Of a stretch of 64,000 bases of DNA, positions 1 through 12,394 are shown piece after piece (positions within the stretch are counted from its first letter, which is position 1; every line of letters begins with the position of its first letter). The stretch covers positions 624,392-688,391 of the forward strand of contig NW_003101677.1 of NCBI RefSeq assembly GCF_000003855.2, written 5' to 3'. Made by a program: the position numbers and the translations under genes. A model generated the notes under the pieces. It searched no databases. It saw only the letters and a list, made by a program, of their open reading frames with translations, and was not told the origin of the DNA. The DNA comes from Blastomyces gilchristii SLH14081. Taxonomy: Eukaryota; Ascomycota; Eurotiomycetes; Onygenales; Ajellomycetaceae.

Positions 1-608
1 GATATATAAGATTATATCAGTCTGTTAATAGAGCTTGACTGATTCAAACTTGTAATCAGATTAAGTGATTTAAATTGTAATATAACAGAACTGAAGCAGT
101 GACTAGTTAATAATATTATGTAGAGATAGTTGTTTAAGAAGCTGTATAAATGAGCTTAACTATCTTACTTAAATAGTAAGCTCATAGACTACAGAGTTAT
201 TGTGAGAATATCACAGATATGATATTTAGTATACTAAGAAGATTGTATGAGAAATGCAGTAACTTGTGTATATATTTCAGTAGAAGAAAAATGAATTACT
301 GACTTCTTTGATAAGAAGCCAGTATCTAGCTATTCTATATAGATAATGAGTGAATACTCTTCTCTCATTTCATGAGCAAGAATAGTCAGAGTGATACCTC
401 AGCAGTGCCTCACTATCAAGGAAGAGTAATCTGCTGATCTTGTATAGAAGCAGAGTTCTCATATTCATCAATTAAATCTTTCTATAATATATCAGAATGA
501 TGTTATAGAGTAGTTGAAAACCGGTTCAAACAGAATAAAATCATCTGCATGAAAGCGATGGGCCGTGTGAAACCGCAACAGGGCCTTGGCGCGGCCGGGA
601 GCGTGACA
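1..608 (-). mobile_element. Gyp2-B: right-hand LTR (76-608) plus 75 bp of internal sequence of a gypsy element that runs off the left edge
   Basis: Bases 76-608 align along their whole length with the 533-bp LTR at 17187-17719: both begin TGTAAT and end GCGTGACA. Bases 1-75 match the internal sequence that adjoins that LTR (about 17112-17186). This is therefore the 5' LTR of a second minus-strand copy of the Gyp2 family, the rest of which lies outside the window. It interrupts the polymerase region of Gyp1-B, which resumes at 609. The 5 bp after the LTR, GTATA, should be its target duplication; the partner is not visible. The outer 60 bp are GC-rich and little mutated, while the rest is AT-rich. 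Confidence 0.85.
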
Positions 609-2980
609 GTATATGAAGTCTCTCACTTAAGAATAGCAGAGACTTTCTCAGAATTCATTCAAATTCTCTTACTAGCTTCTATGATAAAGCCTAGATATTT
701 TATACTTTTGACTTTAAAATCATACTTGTCAATATCTATTGATAGTTCTGTCTGTTATAATTATTGTAATACTTTTTACATATATTCTTGATATTCTTTT
801 CTGAATTCATCAGTGAAGATGAGAATATTATCTAAATATACAGCTACAAACTTATTAAGGAAATTTCAGAGTGCTCAGTTGATATACTTCTGAAATATAC
901 TGAGAGTATTAGTCAGTTCAAAGAGTGTGACTACTTATTCAAAGAGATTATAACATGTTTGAAATACTGTAAGATATTCATCTTCTTCAGTGATACAAAT
1001 CTTATAAAACATGATAATAATATCTAGCTTTGTAAATCATTGAGCTTATCTGATACATGCTAGAGTTTTATTGATAAGAGATAAGAGATAATAATCTTTC
1101 TTTATCAATCTGTTCAGACCTTAATAGTTCACACAGAATTAAAGTTCTTTATCTGATTTCTTTGTAAAGAGAATAGAAGCTGCAGTAAAAGAGTTGTTAA
1201 TATATATAAATCTCTTATTTAATAGATTATTGAGTATCTTCTGAAGAAGAAGAAGTTCATCTTAAGATATATTATAAAGAGAGTCTTATAATAACTCAGA
1301 GTTCTTATCATTCTTCTTTTCTAACTTGATACTGTGATTCACTTCTGAGTCTTGTAAAGAAAGTATATTTATAATATTATCTTATCAGAAGATATCCAGA
1401 TATTCATAATATTATTGAGAAAGTTTTATGTGAGAATCTATTATTATAGTACAGAATAACTTTTCTAGAGCTTTCTTAATATCAGCTAGACTAACAGAAT
1501 AGATTAATACATAATTCTGCTGTTAATAACTTTATCAGTGACTCTGTCAGTGATTTTAATAATGACTTCTTTTTCAGAGTATTTTATAAGTGTTGACAGA
1601 AATCTGTGTAAGATTCATAGTCTTGTGAATATTATCTTCATAAATTCTATCATAGTTAGGAAATATTAAGCTTCTGTTTTAAGCATTTAATAAGATGTCT
1701 TGTTCAGATAGTCAGACAAGTTCTAGTATAAGATTATAGTCAAGATTATTAACTTTATATATATAGACATCTTCACATTGATGTTCTCTGACATCTATGT
1801 TTAATTTCATCATATAATGAGTGTGAATGTCTTTTGAATTATTAAATTCTGTGAGAAGTCAGAGTCTTAATAAGAGAATACTGTATACACTGAAGATTAT
1901 AACATTTTACAACTGAAGGTTTAATCATTGTATAATGACATAGACCGCTGTCTATCATAGCTTTCATATTATATATATCATCTAATACAGTAGATACAAG
2001 AATCGCATTCATTGTTATTTTCTCTTTAAATTGTCATTATCTGACCTCTTCAAGCTTCTGTTTATAAATTTGAACAGAAGCTAATCTTTTCTCTGTTTTA
2101 TTAAAGTGTTCTTATAGTTATCTTCTGAATCTTTCTTCACTATAATGTGGTTGACACAGACAGGCACTGATTCATTCTTTGAGTGAGAAGACACTGATCT
2201 TTCTCTCAAGTGAGAAAGTATATAGATTATTTAGCAGTTCAAAGTGATATGTTCTGATTAGTTACAGTTGATGTATACTTTTCATTGATATCAGTTAGTG
2301 ACTTTTTCAGAAGTAATCTCAGAGACTCAGAAGCCTGTTTAAACAGCAGAAACTCTTGCTTATGCATAGACATTTAAATCTACTCAGTTTATAATATCTG
2401 TATCATTGTTATTATTCTTCAGTGTGAGTGTATAAGTGTAACATTTTCTATCACTGTTCTGTATACTCTTGAGCTTAATAAGACAGTCATTCAATATCTG
2501 AAGTTATATGCAGAAGTCTTTATAAGTCAGGTCTTCATTTATACTTATAAGAGTCTGTAAGAGTTTAAAGATTAGTGTCTTCTTAAGCATACTAATCTTC
2601 ATTTAATTCTCTCAAGATTAATCATCTACTTCTAGAATCTTGATATCAAAGTCAGAGATAAATGTTATAAGAGAAGTGTTTCTCTACCAGATACTCTGTA
2701 ATCAATTTAATACTTTCTATTATATAACAGTGTCTTGAAACAGAATATTAAGATGTTTGATAATATTATCAGATGTTTACAACATTGATTTACATGCTTT
2801 TATTCATGAATGAAACTTCTGTTTTATGTGACTCTTCAATCATTCATTAATATATCAATCTTGATTAATTAGTAAACTGATGACATCTTTATCTATACTC
2901 AGTTTCATAAGCATTTTCATTCTTCATAATGAGTAGAGAGTGAGATTGAAAGTATTAAAATATATAGAAGTATCTAAGCA

Positions 2981-3000
2981 TTATTATTATTATTATTATT
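2981..3000. repeat. (ATT)n tail of the LINE
   Basis: A perfect ATT/AAT trinucleotide run abuts the 13-bp target duplication. On the minus strand it is the 3' tail of the LINE-type insertion. Confidence 0.75.
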
Positions 3001-3405
3001 CTTCAATTATAGATGTATGCAGTTAGAGACTATGACATCTACCTGAGAACTTTTAGTTCTCAGAGTTTTTCCTATATCTATAAAGTTAACTATTATACAT
3101 TCGTCAATTTCAGATATGCAAAATCAGAAAATTCTAGCTCAGAATATAAAAGCTGTTTACAAATTACAGTATTTTAACATCTTCTGATACTTTGAAACCA
3201 TTTGACAATATCATGACAAAAGAAAAGAGAACACAGTCTTAAATATAGACACATTAAATAGATAGATAGAAAAGAATTGAAAGAAAAAGATAAAGTAAAG
3301 AGAGACTGTAATAAAATAAATTATTAAAAGATAGTATATAGCTGTTTTAACAGACTATATCTGATTGATTTTCTCCTCTTCATATTCAGATATTTCTGAA
3401 TTTAG

Positions 3406-3563
3406 TCATTTTCTTATAGCTGCTTGAGTTTCTGATAGAAAGTCTATTAAGTATTTAATTCCTGTCTCAGTTGAGAATAAGAATCTCATATTTAATTGAT
3501 TTAAATCATACTTCTCTTTCAATCTGACTCTGAGACTATTGTATAATACACAGTGTATTATAA
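3406..3563 (-). pseudogene. LINE ORF2 C-terminal (zinc-knuckle-like) fragment
   Basis: The minus-strand translation contains the IIHC-x-LYNSLR pattern followed by LNMRFL, GIKYLIDFL and ETQAAIRK. This resembles the end of fungal Tad1-type LINE ORF2, where a His/Cys finger (..LLHC..Y..LR..) is followed by a GxxxLxxFIxET motif. It is cut at 3563/3569 by Gyp2-A, whose TSD TATAC follows. The upstream part of the same LINE reappears beyond 17724. Gene is not functional. Confidence 0.6.
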
Positions 3564-3568
3564 TATAC

Positions 3569-4614
3569 TGTAATGTGACGGAACCGAAGCGGTGACTAGT
3601 CAGCGGTGTCACATAGAGGTAGACTGACCGTGTGACCGTGTCTGGGACCAGGACTAGATTTTTTGATAGTCTCATTACCAATTCGACTGATCCCATTACA
3701 CAGTTTTAACATTAGATAGTAGTCTCATACAGTTTCAGTGAGACTTACTGTCTACTCTTGTCACATTTTCCAAATGAGACCATGATTTCCACTTCTCAAT
3801 TTAAATTATTTTTATTGCTTTAAATGACTTTAAATCTCATTTGAGTGTTATCAAAAAGCGTTACTTTTTAAAAAATTAAAAATAGTTTAAAAAAAATCTT
3901 AAAATGTCTAAAAATAGTAACTTTATGCCAAGAATGAGACTAAATGAGATTAAATGAGATCACTTTCTCATTTTTTTCAAGTCATGGTTTCATTTTAAGA
4001 TCTGATATATAGTCACTTTGCATGTTTTTTTGATAGCTAGTTCCAGCGGGATTCACGCCAAGAAATGTATGAGATCAGACCAAATGAGATTAAATATGAA
4101 ATTCATAATCCCAGCGGCCAGTCTACATAGAGGTAGTTATTTAAGAAGCTGTATAAGTGAGCTTGACTATCTTGCTTGAATAGTGAGCTCATAGACTACA
4201 GGGTTATTGTGAGAATATCACAGATATAGTACTTAGTATACTAAGAAGATTGTATGAGAAACACAGTAACTCTTATATATATTTCAGTAGAAGAAAAATG
4301 AATCACTGACTTCTTTGATGAGAAGTCAGCATCTAGCTATTCTATATAGATAATGAGTGAATACTCTCATCTCATTTCATAAGCAAGAATAGCTGAAGTA
4401 ATATCTCAGCAGCATCTCACTATCAAGAAAGAGAATCTGCTGATCTTATATAGAAGTGAGATTCTTATATTCATTAATCAGATCTTTCTATAATATATCT
4501 GAATAATATTATAGAGTGATTGAAAACTGGTTCAGATAGAATGAAATCATTCACATGAAAGTAATAAGCTGTGTGAAACTGCAATAAGGTCTTAGCATGA
4601 TTGAGAGTATGATA
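3569..4614 (-). repeat. Gyp2-A 3' LTR, interrupted by MITE-1
   Basis: It begins TGTAATGTGACGG and ends GAGTATGATA. The outer (left) 50 bp are little mutated, whereas the inner end is strongly AT-converted relative to the other LTR, which reads GGCGTGACA at the same end. Confidence 0.85.
3620..4125 (+). mobile_element. MITE-1, 506-bp hAT-type non-autonomous element
   Basis: The terminal inverted repeats are TAGACTGACCG (left) and CGGCCAGTCTA (right). They are flanked by exact 8-bp duplications CATAGAGG at 3612-3619 and 4126-4133. Removing the element plus one duplication restores the Gyp2 LTR. No coding sequence is seen. The ends match the 5.8-kb hAT element at 6928-12758, and the length is identical to MITE-2 at 59300-59805, which lies in the opposite orientation. 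The interior is AT-rich and the ends are GC-rich. Confidence 0.9.
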
Positions 4615-5160
4615 ATATTCTTCTCTTTAAGAGTATAGTTCTGATACTCTTAAGATTATCAGATTAGAAGTTATCTTTATTGTATAGTAATAATTATCAA
4701 CTGATTAACAGTGTGAGTACTGTATATAAGATAAAGAAATAGATAAGTTTTTCTGCTGACTGTGTAGATCTTTCTTTTTTCATCTTCATTCAAATCAAAC
4801 ATATAATAAGTGAGTTTCTTATATATTAATTTGAAATGTGAAAAATATAGTTAACAAGTGACTTACAGATCACTTATTATATTCTGTTCTATATATGAAA
4901 TTCTCTATAAAAGTGATGTATTTTAGAGATAAAGTTAACAGTAGTGATAGGATTTTTTGAAAAGATTTTCTCTCTTTATAATACATTTTTCTTTCTTTTC
5001 TCTCAATTGTAATAGTGAGTGTATGAGAGTATCATTCTTAAAAGATAATAAAGAGCTTATTCTGATATTCTTTAGTCATTAAATGTCTTTATGATGCAGC
5101 TGTGATCTCTTTGACTATTAAGAAAGTCAGATTGAAGACAGAGACAGCAGTATCAATAAG

Positions 5161-5553
5161 TCATGAGAGCACTGCTCTTATTATCACATCTTCTTCTCCT
5201 GCATCTCTTGCAACTGTGATAGTAGTAGCTGTGCCTTGCAGTGAGATGTCATTCCTTCTGCTAGTTAATTCATCTATATTTGATTCTTTCTCTGTCTCTC
5301 TCACTGTCATTGCAATGCTGTCTCTCTTCTCAGTCAACACAGTGATGTATGACCCTGTGTGATCATTCAGAGAGAATCTCAGAGAGAGCTTGATTCTGAG
5401 AATAGCAGCTTTAAGAAGCTTAATCTGTAGTTTCTCTCTTATAACATGTCTAAGCTCTGCTCAGAATGCTGCTGAGTTAAGTCTGCAGAGTCTCACAGTT
5501 TCTTTATCTTCTCTCTGTGAGAAGACTCTGATGCAGTCTCTGACTGACATCAT
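5161..5553 (-). pseudogene. Unrecognised near-open frame in the 3' part of Gyp2-A
   Basis: On the minus strand, from ATG-ATG at 5553, 131 codons read with a single internal TGA (5463-5461) before a stop at 5163-5161. That is unusually open for this mutated block. The predicted product is charged, with Arg/Lys/Glu-rich helical segments (e.g. RHVIREKLQIKLLKAAI and VTEKRDSIAMTVRETEKE). It lies downstream of the pol region, on the same strand as pol. It could be an extra 3' ORF of Gyp2 or part of another inserted sequence. I do not recognise a family. Confidence 0.35.
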
Positions 5554-7379
5554 TATATGTCTATGCTGTGTTAAGCAGCTGAAGAAGAAGAGAATCTTAT
5601 ACATCTATTTCTTCTCTCACTTCTGTTATTTCTGTTATATCTGTAACAATGACTCCTGTCTCTCTGTAAGTATTATCTCACAGAAAGATGTTATATCAGC
5701 TCTGATAAAAAGTTCAGATGCTCAAGTAGTACAGAGTGAGAGTCTCAGAGCTTTAAGTGTTAATAGATTCTATCAAGACTGAAGAGATTCTTCTTGCTTA
5801 TCTGTAAAAGAAGATCAAAGTGTGAATCTCTGAGATGAAAAAACACCGCAGAATAGCTGATCTTAAGAAGAGATCAGCTGATATCACTGTTGAAAGTACT
5901 GTAAAGATCAATCACTGATTAAAAAGAATCTTACTTCAGTTAAAACAGATAACTGAGATACTTTATAAGTTAATAAGTTAATACTTTCAGTATCTTTTAT
6001 ACTCTTCTGCAGTATACTTCTCTGCAGTATTACAGTACTCACTTCTCAGCAGATAAAAATGCTGATGTTGAAGACTTCAATAATGAAGAATGAGTTTAGT
6101 GAAGATATAATTATTGATGAGTAGACTCTGATCTCTCTTTTTACTTTTTCAGTGAACTGCAGCTCTATTAGAATAGCAGTGACTTACAGATTGATAATAT
6201 TAATCTTTATTAGTTTCAAATATTTCTTTCTTTTCTTATTAACTGCTTCAGGAATTTTACACTTGTGTAGTCTTATTAAACTTCCAAAAACTCTTTGAGA
6301 GAAAATAGAAGAAGAGTGCTATAGAGTTCACAAGGTATCAGCTCATCACTGCAAGATCATCTCTAAAAAACTCTTTGAAAAAAATAAGAAGTCTTAAGCA
6401 GTATTTCTTGTTCAATGTCTCTGATATGTAATGAGATAATCTCTACTAGCTGTCTCATAGCTTGCAATCTCTTCCTCAGCATTTTTCAAATACTCAAGCA
6501 GTTCTCATAAATTCTTTAATAATGAATAATTCTTTCATTTAATAAGATATTGAAGCTTGCTGTAATATATTTACTTATTTAATATTTTCTTCATAAGATA
6601 TTCAGTATCACTCTCAATCTTAATATTATTCAGCTAAGACAGTTTTATTCTAGAGTATTACTTATAGAGCTTCAAATAGAAAATGTGAAAAATAAAATGA
6701 ATTGATTTTAATTCTGAGAATAATTTTAACTTGTATATCTGCTTATTTATCACTCTTGTTACTGAAAAAGATTCTAGTTACTACTCACTGAGCTTTTTAC
6801 ACAGTCTCATTGACTTAATATTCTTTGCTGAAAGTAGTACTTAATTCTCTATTAAGAACTTTATTGAAAGATGTTTTTAATTATAGTATTTTATCTATCA
6901 CTTCTGAGTATAATAGATGCTTTTCATTAGACTGGCCGCCGGGACCATGAATTTCACATTTGGTCCCATTTGATCTGGTTCTATACATTTCTTGGCGTGA
7001 GTCCCACCAGGACCAAGTCTCAAAAAAATCTGAAAATGGACCATTTCTGAGAGAAATGGCATGAAAAATGACCAGATTTAATTCAAGAACAGTGAAATGA
7101 GAGTAATTTTCCAGGATAAACTGTGACAGATGATCATTCTTTCAAAATCAGAATGAGACTGAGACTGAAGATTAAAATCAGTCTCATTCAGTTCATTCAG
7201 TGATTGCTTATATAATCAGAATTTGGTAATGATTATTGATAACACTCATGAAACAACTAAATACATTCTTGTGCAAGTTTATTCTTCACTTTCTCATGAA
7301 AACTACACTTCTCTGATATACTGTGATCAGAGATATTAAACTGTCTGATAATTTCATGTTTTACAATCATGAGTTTCTT

Positions 7380-9200
7380 GATTATTTCTCCTTGTAATTG
7401 TCTTCAGTGATAGTGATAAATATCTTAACTTGAGTTGAACTTTCACTTCATTCTCATCTCTGTCAATGAAATTGTCAGAATATCACATGTCATCAGTGCA
7501 ACAGTTGAATATGTACTCTCAATAATTTTTCATAACTCTAGAATTGATTTGATGTGTAAATTCATTGAATCATCTTGAAGATAGTGATCAAATTCAGTTT
7601 TACAAGTATGTAGTTTTGCCTGATTTTCAATTGCAATCAATGTATGTAAGTTCTGTTTCAAAGTTAGTATTATAGTTCTATATAATATGAAGTATTATCA
7701 AAGATCATTACTTACTAGAGAATTATATTTCACTGTCTTCACATCTTGAACATCTGCTCATTCAAATCTCTGATAGTTGACATTGTAGTAGTCTTAAGCT
7801 AATTTAACATATGAGTCTCATTCCTTCTCTGTTCAATCTTGAGAAGTGTAGATATTAACTCAATAGAAGAGATCTAGTAGAGCTGCTACAGTATAGTACT
7901 CTGTAAAAGATTGTTTCATTTTGCTGTAGTAATATACCAGTTTATTTCTTACAGTAACAATAGCCTGCACTATAGCATTATTTCAGACTGAATTTCTTTT
8001 TGAGTGATTCAACTGCTTCTCAAGATGAGTAAATAAACTGTTATACACTCATCAGACTGACTGCAGCATTGATGTACAAGTGATTGAGACTGTCTTTGTT
8101 ATCTTATAAAACTGAAACAGTAAATCAATCACATATTTCAACTGAGTTTACTTCATATCAGAAAGTTTTAATATCTGAATCTTTTCTTAATCAGAGTATT
8201 GCACTCAATGATCAATTATCTGACATAATTGAAGAGTCTGAACAGTCATCTTATATATTGAACTTCACTGTGTTCTAACATTCTGTATCATATTCAGTGA
8301 TGTGACTGATTTGTTTGTTTATTGAATATCATGAAATCATTGTTATTGTTTAGAAGAGGTACAAATCACATTAGCAATGTTTCAAATCTATGATATTTAA
8401 ATTATTAGTCAATCTATTCAAAATTAACAGTAGCATTATCAAAAAGTATTATTAAAAAACAATATTAAAAAGTATTATCAAAAAACATTATCTTTTGCAA
8501 AGTGAATGTAAAAGTTACTTGAGTAATCACTTTCATCTCATTCTCATCTCAAGAATTAGTCATCTCATTATTCTTTATCTTGATGTTAAGATTCTTTATC
8601 AGTGTTTGCATCACAAGTTGAATCACATGAGCAATGCAGAGAATATGACCTTGTTTATCATTTCAGAAATGCAAAGTCAATTTTTGCTTTAAGCTCTTCA
8701 TCATAGTGTAGTTATTCACAGTATTGTCAGTTGTAATTGTAAGAAGACTGAGACTAATATCTCAATAGTTATTTTTAATCACAGTTATTAATATCTCTGC
8801 TATATAATTCTCAGTATGACTACTGATCAATGATTCAAATTCAATTAATATCTCTCAATAAGTTCAGTTCTCATCAATATAATAACATGTAACTTCTATA
8901 AATGCAAGATTGTTTGTACTAGTTCATGTATTCACTGTGAGAGACACTCTTCAATAATTATTCAACTCTGATTCTAGATATTGTATATTAACTTTGTAGT
9001 GTGTCTCAAGGTTGAACTGAAGACAGAATTAATATGAAATATGAAGATTTGAATTAAGTATTTGAAGAAGTGTTCAGAATTCAGAGTTTTCAATTGATTG
9101 AAGAGAAAGATTCAGAGATATACACATGTGAAGTAATTATTCATAAAAGTTATTAGATGAGAGTTGTGAAATCAGAGTACTGATATAAGGTTGTTTTCAC
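7380..9200 (-). pseudogene. hAT transposase remnant
   Basis: Minus-strand reading recovers, across several frames with TGA/TAG stops, the hAT hallmarks in order. An LLTITTDN-x-VNNYTMM segment is followed by CIAHVIQLVMQTL (the conserved C-x-AH-x2-x-L block, about 8.75-8.58 kb). A KYY/AALLD segment and a W-x-x-VxLA region follow (about 7.95-7.78 kb). Last comes a C-terminal EFDHYLQDD ... SILE ... ARDIL-like segment (about 7.6-7.45 kb), corresponding to the hAT dimerisation domain. Several Trp positions are stops. It cannot encode an active enzyme as read. Confidence 0.7.
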
Positions 9201-9994
9201 ATAATTTTCTTCAAATTAGAAAGTTAGTATTATTAAAAATCATTATCTGATAGAGTAACTTATCAGCTCAGTAGTAATTTTCTAATTATTTTTCTTTTAT
9301 TATCTGTATTCTGATAACTTCAGATGTTGAGAAATTTCTTCAGAGTTATAATCAGTTCATAATAAATGTTTCTGAATGAAGTTGCAGTGATTATAGCAGA
9401 GAGATGACTCTTCAGTAATCTGCAATACAATCTGTTGATAATTATTTCATAATTCATCTCAATATTTGTGTTGAGTTTTTCATAAATTTCATGACCTGGA
9501 ATCAGATGTGAAGAATGAAGTGATTATTTATTATAATTGAAAGAGAGCATTCTGTGTTGAATTATAAACAACATAGACTTTGTGATTCACAGTAATTTCT
9601 TGAAGAGTTTGTGAATCTTCAATAGAAGTAAAAGAAGTGAAAGAAGTGAATTCAGAAGACATGATAATAATTTAAGAAAGATAATAATTTATTTTCAATA
9701 ACTGATCACTGATGTGTGTAAGAAGAATTAATATAAGAGAAAATAATCTTGTTTCTTAGCTTAGTTATAATTTTAGTACTAACTCAGATTGAATATCATC
9801 AATGTATAAAAGTAAATAAACAATCTTGATTAATCTCTGTCATATTTCTTGAAATATATTAATATTGTGAAAGAGAGTGTTACTAAATTATGTTATTAGA
9901 TAATATTATTAAAAATATATTAATATTGTGAATATCAATGTTGAAAAAATATTGATACTTATATATTATAGTGATTTGTGAATCATGATAGTTA

Positions 9995-9995
9995 A

Positions 9996-10021
<26 letters not shown>
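9995..10021. repeat. (AT)13 microsatellite
   Basis: Uninterrupted AT dinucleotide run inside the hAT element. Confidence 0.9.
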
Positions 10022-10026
<5 letters not shown>

Positions 10027-11016
10027 CTGACTTGATTACAACTTGTACAATAATTTTTAAAAACTCAAAATTAATTTCAATTATTAATAATTATGAACTT
10101 ACAACTAACTAATATAAAAAGAAAAAAACTTTTTCTACTTATTATCTTTCTTCTCTTTCTCATTCTTCTTATCATTCTTTATAATTTACTTCTTATTCTT
10201 CTTCTTCTTCTTCTTCTTCTTATCTGAGATGATAATTATCTCAAAATCTCTCTTCACTGCCTTCTCAGAGAAGGGTTCTCACTGCTCTCTCTCAGTCAGG
10301 TCAATCTGTATTTCAAAATCTCATATTTTCTGATCTGCTGTCTCAGGTTCCATCTCAGCAGTAAGCAGATTAACATGCTCAGAGAGCAGAGCTGTCTTCT
10401 CAATATTCTGAATCATGAAGTGCATTTGAGATCTGAACAAGGCCTTAATTCTCTTCTTCTCTATCAGCTCCTGCTAATCAATTAGAGAATAGAAGTGTTA
10501 TTATTATACTCATTATCTCTCAATAAATAAAAAACTTATCAGTTTTGACTTCTTTATCTCTCACTTTAACATTCTCTCAATCTTCTTCTATCACTGCTTA
10601 TTTACAGTAATACTCTTCTTCTCTCTCTCTCTCTTCATCTTGATCTCAAATCATTCTCAGAACTTCTTCTGATTTTATCACTACTGTATAAGGCTCTTCA
10701 CTGTCTTCTTCTTCAATCTTTCACAGGCAGTGCTATTCACATTATTTCTATACTTAGTTCAGTCTAAATCTATCAGAAGTATTACTTAAAATCATTATCA
10801 TTCTACTCTCTTATAGAGCCTCTTCAAGGCATTATAACATGTCTTATAATCTGTCTTCTCTTGCTTAAACATCTTCTTCTTCTCTCTCTCTAATCTGTGA
10901 CAGTACTCACGTGCCTTGATGATCTGCAGGATTGCAGAATATTTGAAGAAGAATGACATGATTGATTTCAGTAAGTGTTAAAGAGAGATGAAGGTAGAAG
11001 AGATGACCAGAAATGA

Positions 11017-11020
11017 TATG

Positions 11021-11055
<35 letters not shown>

Positions 11056-11126
11056 GATGATAATGATAATGATGATGATGATAGTAATAATGATAATAGT
11101 GATAATAATGATGATGATGATGATGA
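11017..11126. repeat. Degenerate (GAT/AAT)n microsatellite
   Basis: About 110 bp of GAT, AAT and AGT triplets. The long His/Tyr-run frame on the minus strand here is only a translation of this repeat. Confidence 0.85.
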
Positions 11127-12221
11127 AAGAAGAAGTGCATTGAAATATATTACTGACTTATCAAATATAAAGAGACTTAAAGAAAATATTAACAGCTTTC
11201 AGTGATGTACAGAAACAGCTACAGTGTTGTATAGTAACATCATCTTCATTCAATATATGCACTGTTGATATTCTTTGTATACAGTTATTATATAATCTGT
11301 ATCAGAGATACATGTAGAAAACAGATCTTTGTTGCTAGAATAAATGATTGCAGCAATTCTCTGTTTTTATATTATAAAGATAAGTTATTCTTATTTCTTT
11401 CTTCTCTCTTTTCTCTTCTTCAATCAATCACTAATTTCAAGCTGGTATGAAAACTATTAAAACACTCTCAGAAACCCTCAAATTGAAGAGTATAGATTAA
11501 TCAAATTTTAAATGTAGAAGAAATTAAATTATCTTCTACAGATTCAATTACTCATTTCCTCTTAAATAAAACAGCAGTTGTGTCCTCTCTTCCTCTCAAT
11601 CAAATGAAACATAACCTGTGAAAAGTGAGTATCACATCAGATTATAATGACCAACACAGTCTCAGCATGCAGAGCTGTATATACACAGCATGTGCTGAAC
11701 TGAGAGACTGTGTGAATTGTAAACCAGTGACAGCATCTCAGAGAGAGCTGTGCAGTGTGAGAAAGCTGTAATTCTCAGTTACATGTGCAGAGAATGAATC
11801 ACTGCAGTAAGTGCATATGCATTGAAGTAATACTTTTTAATAATACTCAGTCTCTGATATGATGAAAATAGAGTCTCTCTGTGAGATTCATTTCTATCAG
11901 AAGTCAGAGAATCTTATATTTCTTAAGACTATCTTCACATGCCTTGTTCATGAAATTGATGAGAAGAATCATCAATTTCAGTGTTCTGCTCTTAATACTA
12001 TTCAAGTAACAGCAGAGTTCACCCTGGTCACACTTTTTAAATGTATGTTTTCTAATTATTCATATTTATATAGATATATACTGATTATTTGTTAGATAAT
12101 GTTAAAACAATGACTCATTATAATTATATTACTCTCACTATAAGAGATACACAGTTGATAATAAACATTATAAAGACTCTGAGAAGTGAGTATTTTAAGA
12201 ATGCTATGACTCTGTGATCTT

Positions 12222-12394
12222 GATTTTTTTTTATTTTTGTTTTTTTTTTTTATTTTTCTTTCTCTTTCTGTCTCTTTTTTTCTTTCTCTTCTTTTTTTCT
12301 TTCTCTTTTTTTTTTTTTTTTATTGTGATTTTTTCTTATTGTTTTGTTTTTTGTTTTTTTGTTATTTTTTATATTTTATATTTTTTTTTTTTAA
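12222..12394. repeat. T-rich low-complexity tract
   Basis: About 170 bp that is mostly T with scattered TC and TTA interruptions. The Phe/Leu-rich frame across it is not credible as a gene. It lies inside the hAT element near its right end. Confidence 0.85.

Noticed and set aside
549..791. 80-codon plus-strand frame
   Set aside because: It spans the junction of the Gyp2-B LTR edge and mutated Gyp1-B pol sequence, and is the complement of RT relics.
10907..11140. His/Tyr-run protein on the minus strand
   Set aside because: Pure translation of a GAT/AAT microsatellite in the hAT element.
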